A stretch of DNA of 37,108 nucleotides from Streptomyces olivochromogenes (GTDB lineage: Bacteria > Actinomycetota > Actinomycetes > Streptomycetales > Streptomycetaceae), in the NCBI RefSeq assembly GCF_021538895.1, contig NZ_JADDRL010000092.1:1-37108 (forward strand). The letters run 5' to 3'. Below are positions 22,900 to 31,487 of this stretch, piece by piece. The first letter of the stretch is position 1. Every line of letters begins with the position of its first letter. The notes under the pieces are model-generated. The model was not told the origin of the DNA. It did no database searches and saw only the letters and a list, made by a program, of their open reading frames with translations. The position numbers were made by a program, and so were the translations under genes.

Positions 22900-23567
22900 G
22901 GAGCGGTTCCTCCTGTCGTGGTGGCGCCGGTGAGGGACGCGCCCGGCGCGTTCCCGAGCAGGTCGTGGACGGTGGCCTCCCAGGAGGGCAGCGCCCGGCG
23001 GGAGCGGTACGCCAGCAGGGCGTCCATGGTGGCGCGGGGCAGTCTGATCCAGCCGCAGCCGGGGAAGTGCTGGTCGACCATCTCGCGCCAGGTGGCGACC
23101 GGCATCCGGAACTGCGCCTCCCGGTCCCAGGGGACGGGTGCGACGCGGAAGCCGCCGGCCCCGGTGAAGGCCGTACCGGAGAAGAGCATCAGCAGCGGCA
23201 CCTCGCCGCCGCCGAGGGCGTCGAGGTAGCGGGTCGCGGCGATGTCCATGTCGTAGGTGCACGGCACGACCAGGTCCGCCTCGGTCTCCCCGGTGAAGCC
23301 GGTGACCATGAGGGAGACCTGCGCGAACTGCACGGGCTGGAGGGTGCTGCCCCAGCGGGAGCGCTCGCCGAAGAGGTCGAGGAGCCCGTCCGCCTCGGCG
23401 CCGTCGTAGCCGCGCCGGGCGGGCTCGATACGGATCTGGCAGCGCAGCGCGAGGGCGTGCACGGGTTCGTCGCCGGGCGCGGTGATGCGCAGCCGGAACA
23501 CCAGGGTGGGTCCGGCCGCGTACCGGTCGGCGCGTACCCCGGTGCAGGTGAAGGAGAGGTCGGTCAC
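22896..23567 (-). CDS. DUF6084-family protein of the hydrogenase locus
   Basis: A 223-residue soluble protein starting MTDLSFTCTGVRADRYAAGP. It has alternating strands (LVFRLRITAPGDEPVHALALRCQIRIEP) suggesting a beta-sandwich, then GERSRWGSTLQPVQFAQVSLMV and a conserved FSGTAFT segment. It belongs to the family I recall as DUF6084, found in actinobacterial hydrogenase clusters. Function unknown. GTG 23567 overlaps the DUF5947 stop (GTGA), and its own stop overlaps the 470-residue gene, so it is tightly coupled in the operon. Confidence 0.84.
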   Translation of the reverse strand: MTDLSFTCTGVRADRYAAGPTLVFRLRITAPGDEPVHALALRCQIRIEPARRGYDGAEADGLLDLFGERSRWGSTLQPVQFAQVSLMVTGFTGETEADLVVPCTYDMDIAATRYLDALGGGEVPLLMLFSGTAFTGAGGFRVAPVPWDREAQFRMPVATWREMVDQHFPGCGWIRLPRATMDALLAYRSRRALPSWEATVHDLLGNAPGASLTGATTTGGTAP

Positions 23568-24250
23568 GGCCGGTCTCCCCCGCCGACGGGCCGGGCGAGG
23601 CTCTCGACCCGGGCGAAGAACGCGTCCAGGGCGGCGCGGGCCTCGGCGCCGCCGTCGAAGCCCTGCCACAACTGGCGCATGCGGCCGACCAGTTCGTAGC
23701 AGATGTCGATCGGTACGAGGTGGCAGGAGATCCCGGCGGCGGTGCGGCGCAGCAGGAGTGCCTCGACGTCCGGGCACAGCAGTGCGGCGAGTCCGGTGGC
23801 GTCGAGGACCGAGGCCCACGCCTCGGGTTCGAGCTCGCTCTCGGTGGCACCGGCGGGGCTCGGGTAGAGGGCCACCAGCCGGTCGAGCACGGTGTTGCGG
23901 AAGAAGAACGCGACACCGACCGGGATGCGCAGCGCGTCCCAGGCGGCGTCGGCGAGGCGGTGGTCCGGGTCGGTGAGGTACCGGCCCGGGACCGCCCGGA
24001 AGCGGCCCCTGTCGGCGCCCGGCTGATCCATGAGCAGGAAGCAGGCGGTGCAGGCGCACACCAGTGACCGCCGCTCGATGTCCACGAGGTGGCGGTGGCG
24101 GGCCTCGTCCACCACCGCCGCGCACAGTCCGCACCGCTCGGGGCGGGGCGGACGCTCGGTCAGGAACCGGCGCAGGCCGCCACCGGTTCGGGGCGCTTCG
24201 TTCGGTCGGAGGGCAGCCACGCCGGACACCGGGGCCGGGGGCGCGTTCAT
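23564..24250 (-). CDS. DUF5947-family protein with two CxxC pairs
   Basis: A 228-residue protein of the DUF5947 type, recurrent in group-1h hydrogenase loci. RCGLC near residue 40 and CACTAC near residue 65 provide four or more cysteines that could bind zinc, an Fe-S cluster or heme. The segment between them, EARHRHLVDIERRSLV, is His-rich. The remainder is a helical domain (RIPVGVAFFFRNTVLDRLVALYPSPAGATESEL). ATG 24250 overlaps the NifU-like stop by 4 nt. An electron-transfer or cluster-delivery role would fit the cysteines and the context, but is inference. Confidence 0.82.
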   Translation of the reverse strand: MNAPPAPVSGVAALRPNEAPRTGGGLRRFLTERPPRPERCGLCAAVVDEARHRHLVDIERRSLVCACTACFLLMDQPGADRGRFRAVPGRYLTDPDHRLADAAWDALRIPVGVAFFFRNTVLDRLVALYPSPAGATESELEPEAWASVLDATGLAALLCPDVEALLLRRTAAGISCHLVPIDICYELVGRMRQLWQGFDGGAEARAALDAFFARVESLARPVGGGDRP

Positions 24251-24783
24251 CCGCCGGCCCCGGGCCGGGTGCCGATCTGGAGCAGCGCGGGCTCCTTGGC
24301 ACCGGCCCGCACCTCGACCGCCGTGACCTCGGGCACGAAACAGGTGAGCGCGTCCTCGGCGGCCTGCCGCATCGCGTCCGCGGTGGCGGCGCAGCCGCAG
24401 CCCGAGCCGCCCGCCGCGCGCAGCCGGAGCGTGCCGCTGGGCTCGTCGAACTCCTCGACCTTCAGGTTCTGGTCGCGGACGCTGGCCAGGGCACGGCCGA
24501 TGCGGGTCGCGCGGTCCTCGGGGTGCAGTTCGTGCAGCACCAGCAGGCCGGCGACGAGTTCGTCGCCGAGCAGGGCCGCCCCGGGGCCGTCCGGGGGCAG
24601 CAGTTCGAGGACCCGGGCGAGCCCGGCGCCGTAGAAGTCCATGAGGCAGCGCACCAGTTCCTCCGCCGCCTCGGCCACGGCGGGGTCGCCCGCGGCGGCC
24701 AGCCGGTCGAGGACCTCCTCGATCCGGCGGCCGGCCTGTTCCGCGTTCACCGGCCGCCGGGCGGCGGTCGTCGTCCCGCTCAT
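24247..24783 (-). CDS. NifU-like (Fe-S scaffold) domain protein
   Basis: A 178-residue protein. The C-terminal half, starting about residue 110, matches the NifU C-terminal domain pattern: a glycine-rich GGSGCGCAATADAMRQAAEDAL followed by VTAVEV. Only a CxC pair is present rather than the usual CxxC, so cluster binding may differ or need a dimer. The N-terminal helical half (VRCLMDFYGAGLARVLELL) is a locus-specific extension. It overlaps the large-subunit stop by 4 nt. A role in supplying or repairing the small-subunit Fe-S clusters is likely but not proven. Confidence 0.82.
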   Translation of the reverse strand: MSGTTTAARRPVNAEQAGRRIEEVLDRLAAAGDPAVAEAAEELVRCLMDFYGAGLARVLELLPPDGPGAALLGDELVAGLLVLHELHPEDRATRIGRALASVRDQNLKVEEFDEPSGTLRLRAAGGSGCGCAATADAMRQAAEDALTCFVPEVTAVEVRAGAKEPALLQIGTRPGAGG

Positions 24784-26564
24784 CCGCCCAGCCCGCTCAG
24801 GCCGGTGGGCACGTGCATCTTCTGTACGGTCCGGCCGTCGCCGACGTACATGTGGACACCGCAGGGCAGGCAGGGGTCGAAGCTGCGCACCGCGCGCATG
24901 ATGTCGATGCCCTTGAAGTTCTCCGGCGGGTTCTCCTCGAAGATCGGGGTGTTCTGCACCGCGTCCTCGTACGGGCCGGGTGTGCCGAAGGAGTCCCGGA
25001 CGCTGGCGTTCCAGGGTGTGGGCGGGTAGGGGTGGTAGTTGGCGATCTTGCCGTCGCGGATCACCATGTGGTGGGAGAGGACGCCGCGGACCGCCTCGGT
25101 GAATCCGACGCCGATGCTCTCGTCCGGGACCTCGAACTTCTCCCAGGTCTGGGTGCGTCCGGCGCGGACCTCCTGCAAACCCTGCTCCGCGAAGTGCAGG
25201 GCGAGCGCGGCCGTGTACGCCTGGAAGTAGCTGCGCGCCCGGTTGCGTTCGAGGGCGTTGCTCCACTTCGGGATCTTCCACTCGAACGTGGTCTCGGGCT
25301 TGGTCATCGTGCGGGGCAGGTTGATCAGCACGCTGTGGCCGGTGGCCTTCACCCCGCCGACGTCGACGAGCCCGGCGAGGGCGGTGGTCCACAGGCGGGC
25401 GAGGGGGCCGCCGCCGGTGTCCAGGGCGAGGTGGTCCTTGCCGTCGAACCAGCGCGGCGACATGACCCAGCTGTACTTGGCGTCGAAGTCCCGCTTCTGC
25501 GGGGCCGGGATGGTGTGCTGGTTCCACGGGTGGCGCGGGTCGACCGGGTTGCCGAGCGGGTCGTGGGTGACGAACTGCTCCCGGCCCTCCCAGTCCTCGT
25601 AGTAGGAGCTGCCCAGCAGGATGCGGATGCCGAGGTTGATCTCGGTGAGGTCGGTGGTGACCAGCTTGTTGTCGACGACGATGCCGGGGGTGACGAACAT
25701 GCGCCGGCCCCAGTCCGTCATGTTGGCGTAGGTGAAGTCGCAGTACTCGGGGTCGTTGAGCGCTCCCCAGCAGCCGAGCATGATGCGGCGCCGGCCCACT
25801 TCCTCGTAGCCGGGCAGCGCCTCGTAGAAGAAGTCGAACAGGTCGTCGTGGAGCGGGACGACCCGCTTCATGAACTCCACGTACTTCATCAGCCGGCTGA
25901 GGTAGTCCGTGAACAGCTGGACCGAGGCCACGGTGCCGACGCCGCCCGGGTAGAGCGTGGAGGGGTGCACGTGGCGCCCCTCCATCAGGCAGAACATCTC
26001 CCGGGTGTAGCGGCTGACCTGGAGCGCCTCGCGGTAGAACTCGCCCTCAAGGGGGTTGAGGGACCGCATGATGTCGGCGATGGTCCGGTAGCCGTGCTCG
26101 GCGGCGTGCGGCGCCTCGGTGCGCTCGGCGAGCTCGAGGACGCCGGGGTTGGTCTCCTTGACCATCTTCTCGCAGTAGTCGACCCCGACCAGGTTCTCCT
26201 GGAAGATGTTGTGGTCGAACATGTACTCGGCGGCCTCGCCGAGGTTGATGACCCACTCGCCCAGGTGCGGCGGCTTCACCCCGTAGGCCATGTTCTGCGC
26301 GTACACGGAGCACGTGGCGTGGTTGTCGCCGCAGATCCCGCAGATCCGGCTGGTGATGAAGTGGGCGTCGCGCGGGTCCTTGCCGCGCATGAAGACGCTG
26401 TAGCCGCGGAAGACCGACGAGGTGCTGTAGCACTCGGCGACCCGCTTCTGCTTGAAGTCGATCTTCGTGTGGATACCGAGGCTGCCCACGATCCGGGTGA
26501 TCGGATCCCAGGACATCTCCATCAGGCCGCTGCCGTCGCCGGCCCGCTTGCTCGTGGGGGTCAT
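24780..26564 (-). CDS. hhyL: [NiFe]-hydrogenase large subunit, actinobacterial high-affinity type (group 1h)
   Basis: A 594-residue catalytic subunit. The L1 motif RICGICGDNHATC gives nickel ligands C75 and C78 with H82 close by; the L2 motif DPCLPCGVH (563-571) gives C565 and C568. A 23-residue extension after H571 (MYVGDGRTVQKM...) is the peptide removed by the maturation protease. L1 and L2 variants with the accessory genes around it indicate the group-1h (former group 5) enzyme that oxidises atmospheric H2 in stationary-phase actinobacteria. It is 68 bp after the small-subunit gene and starts an uninterrupted overlapping run of genes down to the protease. The ATG is in the expected place for the family. 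All nickel ligands are present. Confidence 0.97.
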   Translation of the reverse strand: MTPTSKRAGDGSGLMEMSWDPITRIVGSLGIHTKIDFKQKRVAECYSTSSVFRGYSVFMRGKDPRDAHFITSRICGICGDNHATCSVYAQNMAYGVKPPHLGEWVINLGEAAEYMFDHNIFQENLVGVDYCEKMVKETNPGVLELAERTEAPHAAEHGYRTIADIMRSLNPLEGEFYREALQVSRYTREMFCLMEGRHVHPSTLYPGGVGTVASVQLFTDYLSRLMKYVEFMKRVVPLHDDLFDFFYEALPGYEEVGRRRIMLGCWGALNDPEYCDFTYANMTDWGRRMFVTPGIVVDNKLVTTDLTEINLGIRILLGSSYYEDWEGREQFVTHDPLGNPVDPRHPWNQHTIPAPQKRDFDAKYSWVMSPRWFDGKDHLALDTGGGPLARLWTTALAGLVDVGGVKATGHSVLINLPRTMTKPETTFEWKIPKWSNALERNRARSYFQAYTAALALHFAEQGLQEVRAGRTQTWEKFEVPDESIGVGFTEAVRGVLSHHMVIRDGKIANYHPYPPTPWNASVRDSFGTPGPYEDAVQNTPIFEENPPENFKGIDIMRAVRSFDPCLPCGVHMYVGDGRTVQKMHVPTGLSGLGG

Positions 26565-26632
26565 GATCTGTGTGGTGCCCTTCTGCTGGCGAGGGGGGAC
26601 GGGCGGGGTGGGGGGTCAGGCAGAGTGCGGGC

Positions 26633-27721
26633 TCACCAGGGTTTGTGGTAGCCCGTGGTGAGCTTGCGGCCCTTGTGGCGCCACTTCGGCTCCTTGTCCA
26701 CGGTGTGCAGCGTGAGGGAGCGCAGTCGGCGGATCACCGTGCCGTAGGCGCCGCTGGCCTTGGTGGAGAGCGTCGCGCCGGGGGGCTGGTCCATGAAGGG
26801 CATGAACTTGTCGGGGAAGCCGGGCATGGTGCAGGCGATGCAGATGCCGCCGACGTTCGGGCAGCCGCCGATGCCGTTCATCCAGCCCCGCTTGGGCACG
26901 TTGCACTTGACGACCGGGCCCCAGCAGCCGAGTTTGACGAGGCAGGCGGGCGAGTCGTACGACTCGGCGAACTCGCCCTGCTCGTAGTAGCCGGCGCGGT
27001 CGCAGCCCTCGTGCACGGTGCTGCCGAACAGCCAGGCCGGGCGGAGCTTGTCGTCCAGCGGGATCATCGGGGCCGAACCGGCCGCCTGGTAGAGCAGATA
27101 GGTGAGCGTCTCGGCGAAGTTGTCGGGCTGGACCGGACAGCCGGGGACGCACACGATGGGGATCTCGGCCTTGGACTTCCAGTCCCAGCCGAGGTAGTCG
27201 GGCACGCCCATGGCACCGGTCGGGTTGCCCTCCATCGCGTGGATGCCGCCGTACGTGGCGCACGTACCGGCGCAGACGACGGCCAGGGCCTTGGGCGCGA
27301 GGCGGTCGATCCACTCGCTGGTGGTGATGGGCTGGCCCGTCTCCGGGTTGTCACCGAAGCCGCACCAGTAGCCCTCGCGCTTGATCTTCTCGTTGGGGAT
27401 GGATCCCTCGACGACCAGCACGAAGGGGTCGAGCTCGCCGCGCTCGGCCTTGAAGAACCACTCGATGAAAGTGTCGGCGCCCTGAACCGGTCCGCACTCG
27501 AAGTCGATGAGGGGCCAGTGCACGGCGATCTTCGGCAGGCCGGGCAGTTCACCGAGCGCGATCTGCTCGATGCTCGGCTGCATCGCGGCCGTCAGCGCGA
27601 CCGAGTCGCCGTCGCAGCTGAGCCCGGCGTTGATCCAGAGGATGTGGATCGTCGGAGTCTCGCCGTCGGCCGCACCGCTGGTGCCCGGCGTGGCCGCCGT
27701 GTCGGGTGTCGCCGCTTTCAT
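26633..27721 (-). CDS. hhyS: [NiFe]-hydrogenase small subunit, actinobacterial high-affinity type (group 1h)
   Basis: A 362-residue Fe-S subunit that carries electrons from the active site. There is no twin-arginine signal, so the enzyme stays cytoplasmic. In the proximal cluster motif AGLSCDGDS, C36 is followed by D39 where standard enzymes have a second cysteine; the Ralstonia H16 actinobacterial-type structure shows a 3-Cys-1-Asp cluster, which this matches. Further ligands lie in CAGTCATYGG, CVPGCPVQPDNF, VHEGCDRAGYYEQGEFA and CWGPVVKCN, then GGCPNVGGICIACTMPGFPD. It has a Pro/Thr-rich 22-residue N-terminus and a basic C-terminal tail. GGAGG lies shortly before ATG 27721. It begins the structural operon. 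Confidence 0.97.
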   Translation of the reverse strand: MKAATPDTAATPGTSGAADGETPTIHILWINAGLSCDGDSVALTAAMQPSIEQIALGELPGLPKIAVHWPLIDFECGPVQGADTFIEWFFKAERGELDPFVLVVEGSIPNEKIKREGYWCGFGDNPETGQPITTSEWIDRLAPKALAVVCAGTCATYGGIHAMEGNPTGAMGVPDYLGWDWKSKAEIPIVCVPGCPVQPDNFAETLTYLLYQAAGSAPMIPLDDKLRPAWLFGSTVHEGCDRAGYYEQGEFAESYDSPACLVKLGCWGPVVKCNVPKRGWMNGIGGCPNVGGICIACTMPGFPDKFMPFMDQPPGATLSTKASGAYGTVIRRLRSLTLHTVDKEPKWRHKGRKLTTGYHKPW

Positions 27722-27771
27722 GGGACCGCCTCCTCGGGGAGGTATGGGACGAAGGCGCTTGGCAGGCCTGT

Positions 27772-27835
27772 TTCAACGTTTCTTCAACATCTTTCGATGC
27801 TTTTGGGTCTATTCAGCCTTTTCGAACCTTTTCGA
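27772..27835. promoter_or_regulatory. AT-rich hydrogenase operon control region with two phased direct repeats
   Basis: The 196-bp gap between hypX and the small-subunit gene is far richer in A/T than its surroundings. It holds two copies of CCTTTTCGA (27817-27825, 27827-27835; 10-bp period) and two of TTCAAC (27772-27777, 27783-27788; 11-bp period). On the coding strand they read TCGAAAAGG and GTTGAA. Spacing by one helical turn suggests side-by-side binding of a regulator. I could not pick a single -35/-10 pair. Confidence 0.45.
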
Positions 27836-27917
27836 CTGCCAGCTTTCTTGCTATCAGGCGTCCGGCCGGAATGTGACGCCATCGCGGGCCGATCCAGTGA
27901 CACGGGCCCCGGACGGG

Positions 27918-29615
27918 TCAGGCCCGGTGGCCGTCCGGTGGCCCGGCGCGGTAGCCGGATGCGGGCGGCGTACCCGGGGGCCGCTCCTTGCGGACGAAGG
28001 CACGGCGCAGCGCGTGATAGGGGGCGTCGGGATCGTCGAAGGTCCGGCGCATCCGGGCCAGCTCCCGCTCCCGGAAGGCGGACAGCGGCTCGACGCTCTC
28101 CTGGCGGTCCAGCCGCGCCTTCTTCGCCGCGATCCGGGACGGCGTTCCCGGCAGCGCGGCCAGCCGGGCCGCGAGGCCGCCCACCTCGGCGGCGAAGTCC
28201 CCGGGGCCGCACTCGACCACCCGGTCGACGAGCCCCAGGCCGGCGGCGCTCACGGCGCTCATCGGCAGGGCCTCGCGCATGAGCCGGTCGGCGGTGGCCT
28301 CGCCCACCCGCCGGGGCAGGGTGTACGTCCAGTACTCCGAGCCGTACAGGCCCATCAGCCGGTAGTGCGGGTTCAGCACCGCGCCGGTGCGGCACCACAC
28401 CTCGTCGGCCGCCAGGGCGAGCATCACGCCGCCGGCCGCGGCGTTGCCGCCGAGGGCGGCGACCACCAGCCGGTCCGTGGTCGTCAGGACCGCCTCGACC
28501 AGGTCGTCGAGGGCGTTGATATTGGCCCAGGACTCCGCGGCGGGGTCGGCGGCGGCCTCGATGACGCCGAGGTGGATGCCGTTGGAGAAGAAGTCCCGCT
28601 GTCCGCCGAGGACCAGCACGCCGGTGGGGCGGGCGCATGCCGTGCGGTAGGCGGCTAGCAGGCGCCGGCACCGGTCGGTGCTCATGGCGCCGCCGGGGAA
28701 GGCGAAGGAGAGGATGCCGACGGCGCCCTCCTCCCGGTAGCGGATGTCCGCCCAGGTCTGCGCGTCGGGACTCGCGGGCGCGGCGAACTCCGGCACGGGC
28801 GGCAGCCGGTCGCCGAGCGCCGTCACCGCGGGCAGTTTGAACGTGGGCGGCTGCCCGGGGCCGCGCCGGCGCCTCAGTTCCGGGATCCACACGGCGCCGT
28901 CCTTCGTGGCGCGGCACACCGCCCCGGTGCGGGTGGCCAGTACGGCGCCCGGGGCACCGTGCAGGCCGGGCTCGGGGTGGCCGCCGTGCAGGTACCACTC
29001 GGTGCCGTAGAGGGTGTCGAGGACGCCGGGCTGCGAGTCCGCGGCGCGGAGTTTGCGGACGACGGTCTCCGTGCTGTCCGCGGTCCAGTCGATCCGCCGC
29101 ACACCTTGGTGGAGGTACGGGCGGGTGCGCGCCGCGTCCTGCCGCCGCGGGGTGTGGGACCCGCCGGCGAAGCGGTCGACGGCGAGCAGGACGGCCGCCA
29201 GCGCGGCGTCGGCGATCTCGCCCCGGTACAGGTCGCTCTTGGACACCGGCGGGACCGGGCAGGCGACGGACGCCCACACGTCGCCCGCGTCCATCTCCTC
29301 CACCGCCTGCAGAACCGTCACGCCCCAGTGCTCGGCGCCCTCCTGGACGGCCCAGTCGAGCGCGGACGGCCCCCGGTCCCCGACCGGGCCGGGGTGCACG
29401 ACGAAGCAGGGCCACGTGGCCCACACCTCCCGGGGGATCGCCGTCCTCAGCATCGGCGCGACGACGAGGCCGGGGTCGTGCCGCCGGACGGCCTCCTCCA
29501 GGTCGCGGCCGGGCAGGGCGAGCTCCAGCGCCACGGTGTGGCCACGGTCGCGCAGTTCGGCGTGGACGCGCTGGGTGAGGCTGTTGAAGGCGCTGGCGAC
29601 GAGCAGGATGTGCAC
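27918..29615 (-). CDS. hypX: HypX/HoxX, CO-ligand synthesis protein for [NiFe]-hydrogenase
   Basis: A 565-residue two-domain protein. The N-terminal formyltransferase-like domain (residues 1 to about 260) has FNSLTQRVHAEL, HPG at 74-76 and EEMDAGDVWA (Asp 112); in characterised HypX it takes a formyl group from 10-formyl-tetrahydrofolate. The C-terminal crotonase-like domain (about 290-540), with GILSFAFPGGAMSTDRCRRL and GGNAAAGGVMLALAADEVW, releases CO from formyl-CoA. The CO becomes the active-site ligand under aerobic conditions. GTG 29615 follows a GGGAG site. It lies directly upstream of the hydrogenase structural genes, same strand, with its own gap. Naming rests on the domain fusion and context. 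Confidence 0.93.
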   Translation of the reverse strand: MHILLVASAFNSLTQRVHAELRDRGHTVALELALPGRDLEEAVRRHDPGLVVAPMLRTAIPREVWATWPCFVVHPGPVGDRGPSALDWAVQEGAEHWGVTVLQAVEEMDAGDVWASVACPVPPVSKSDLYRGEIADAALAAVLLAVDRFAGGSHTPRRQDAARTRPYLHQGVRRIDWTADSTETVVRKLRAADSQPGVLDTLYGTEWYLHGGHPEPGLHGAPGAVLATRTGAVCRATKDGAVWIPELRRRRGPGQPPTFKLPAVTALGDRLPPVPEFAAPASPDAQTWADIRYREEGAVGILSFAFPGGAMSTDRCRRLLAAYRTACARPTGVLVLGGQRDFFSNGIHLGVIEAAADPAAESWANINALDDLVEAVLTTTDRLVVAALGGNAAAGGVMLALAADEVWCRTGAVLNPHYRLMGLYGSEYWTYTLPRRVGEATADRLMREALPMSAVSAAGLGLVDRVVECGPGDFAAEVGGLAARLAALPGTPSRIAAKKARLDRQESVEPLSAFRERELARMRRTFDDPDAPYHALRRAFVRKERPPGTPPASGYRAGPPDGHRA

Positions 29616-29945
29616 GGCGTACTCCCGGCGGACGACGCGCCGGACACTTGTGCCCGGCCCGACTGAGATGGTCCGTCAACCGGGGCCCGCCCCGCAGCCG
29701 ACAGGCAGCAGCGTCACCCGAAAGCGGGGTGCGCGCCGCCACCCGGCCGCGTGCACATGGCAATTCAGACAGTCCACACAGAAGTGAACAGACTCCGGGC
29801 CGATTCGAAGAGAACTCTCCCTCAACCGTGCGAGATCGATCGATGACGGTGTGTACTGTGCTGCGAGCGCCTCCTGCGAGGGCCATGGACTCCCCTCTGC
29901 CCAGCCCTGCCCACCCCCGCCCGACCCCCTTGGGAAACCGTTTCG
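29616..29945. promoter_or_regulatory. Divergent intergenic region between hypX and cvnA
   Basis: 330 bp with no supported gene. It must hold the promoters of both hypX (minus) and the conservon (plus). Less GC-rich sequence lies around 29750-29865. A palindrome ATCGATCGAT at 29835-29844 is the only symmetrical element I noticed. I see no certain promoter. Confidence 0.45.
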
Positions 29946-31487
29946 ATGATCGAACTACCGGACCTGGTCGCCGGCGGTCTCGCCGCCGGTACGTTGTCCG
30001 CACTCATACTCGGCGGCGGTCTGATCCGGTCCCGGCGTCAACGGACCGTGCTCGATGAAGAGTTGACGACTCTTCGCGGTCAACTCAAAAGCGCCCAGGG
30101 CGCCTTCACCACCGAGATCGAGCATCTCGCCGCCCGGCGCGTCACGGCAGCCGCACGGCAACTGACCCATCCCCACGTCGTGGTCCCCGGCCCGGTGCGC
30201 CCGGAGACCGCCGGCACGCCCGCGGGGATCGCGCTCGAACACGCACTGACCGCCCTGCGCGGCGAACTGACCGCCCAGCGCACCCGGATCGACGCGGCGG
30301 CGCGGGCGGGCCTGCGCGGGGCCACCCGGGAGATCCAGGCGGCCCTCTACCGGCTGCAGGACGCGCTGCGCGGTCTCGAACAGCGCTACGACGACCCGGA
30401 GTTGGCCCAGACGCTGTTCGCGCTGGACCACGAGAACGAGCAGTCGCTGCGCCGGGCCCAGGTGGCCGCGGTGGTGTGCGGGGCCTGGGTGGGTCTCGCC
30501 CGCGAGGAGTCCCACGTGGTGGACGCGGTGACGGGCGGTCAGGCCCGGCTCGCGGGCTACCACCGGGTCAGGGTCCACAACCACCTGGAGCCGGGCACCG
30601 CGCTGGTCTCGCACGCCGTCGAGCCGGTGGCCATCATCGTCGCCGAGCTGCTGGACAACGCGCTGCGGCACTCCGCGCCGGACACGGACGTCATGGTCAA
30701 CCTGGAGCACGTCCACCACGGCGTCTGCGTCACCGTCGACGACGCGGGCGTGGGCATGAACCAGGACGAACGGGCCCGCGCCCAGCGGCTGGTGGCCGGC
30801 AGCGACCCGATCCTGCTGACCGACCTCGGTGACCCGCCGCGGATGGGGCTGGCCGCGATCGGCCAGCTGACCCGGCAGTTCGACCTGGGGGTCGACGTGT
30901 CCTCGCCCTCGCCGTACGGCGGCGTGCGCGCGGTGCTGCGGGTGGCGAGCCACCTGATCAGCCACGTGAACCCGGCCGAACGGCCACCGGCGGCCAGCGC
31001 CCCGCGCTCGACCCGCACGGGCCCGCCGACGGCCGCACCGGACGTGACGCCGGCCGTGCCCGACGCGACCGCGGCTGTGCCGGACAGGACCGACGCCGCC
31101 CACGACGCCACCGCTGCCGTACCGGACCTGAGCGCCGCCGCCCACAACGCGTCGGCCGCCGCGCCCGCCCGGGACATGGCGCACGGATACGGCAGCGAGC
31201 ACGACGGCCCCGGTCCGGCGTCCGGGCACCAGGTGCCGGGCGACGCGAGCGGTCTGCCGCAGCGGCGGCGCCGCGGCCGGGCCGCCGCTCCGGCCGCGCC
31301 CGAGCCGAACCGGCCGGCGCGCCGGCCGGAGGACGCCGCCGCCGCGCTCGCCGCCCTGCAGTACGGCACTGCGGCGGCACGCGACCCCAGGGCCGCGGAC
31401 ACGGCCGACAGCGAGTCCGAACCGGTGCGCGGACCGCGGGCCGGCAACACCGAACACACCGAACACGAAGGGGGAGCGGCTCGATGA
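29946..31487 (+). CDS. cvnA: Conservon sensor-kinase-like protein CvnA
   Basis: A 513-residue protein. One membrane helix (residues about 7-28, LVAGGLAAGTLSALILGGG) is followed by a coiled-coil-like stretch (about 35-65) and a helical dimerisation region. The ATP-binding domain at about residues 230-335 has N-box AELLDNALRHSAP, VDDAGVGMN and RMGLAAIGQL. No classical phosphoryl-accepting His box is visible; CvnA proteins are thought to act through the downstream roadblock and GTPase proteins. Residues about 345-513 are a Pro/Ala/Asp-rich disordered tail with repeated DATAAVPD-like units. ATG 29946 has only a weak ribosome site. It overlaps cvnB by 4 nt. Confidence 0.92.
   Translation: MIELPDLVAGGLAAGTLSALILGGGLIRSRRQRTVLDEELTTLRGQLKSAQGAFTTEIEHLAARRVTAAARQLTHPHVVVPGPVRPETAGTPAGIALEHALTALRGELTAQRTRIDAAARAGLRGATREIQAALYRLQDALRGLEQRYDDPELAQTLFALDHENEQSLRRAQVAAVVCGAWVGLAREESHVVDAVTGGQARLAGYHRVRVHNHLEPGTALVSHAVEPVAIIVAELLDNALRHSAPDTDVMVNLEHVHHGVCVTVDDAGVGMNQDERARAQRLVAGSDPILLTDLGDPPRMGLAAIGQLTRQFDLGVDVSSPSPYGGVRAVLRVASHLISHVNPAERPPAASAPRSTRTGPPTAAPDVTPAVPDATAAVPDRTDAAHDATAAVPDLSAAAHNASAAAPARDMAHGYGSEHDGPGPASGHQVPGDASGLPQRRRRGRAAAPAAPEPNRPARRPEDAAAALAALQYGTAAARDPRAADTADSESEPVRGPRAGNTEHTEHEGGAAR

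Noticed and set aside
22900..23916. Long open frame extending upstream of the 470-residue protein
   Set aside because: It runs antiparallel in frame through DUF6084 and DUF5947; GTG 22899 has a GGAGGA site and the stop/start overlap pattern of the operon.
27784..30003. 739-residue minus-strand open frame over the hypX region
   Set aside because: It is a different frame from hypX, Arg/Pro-rich, and has no recognisable domain.
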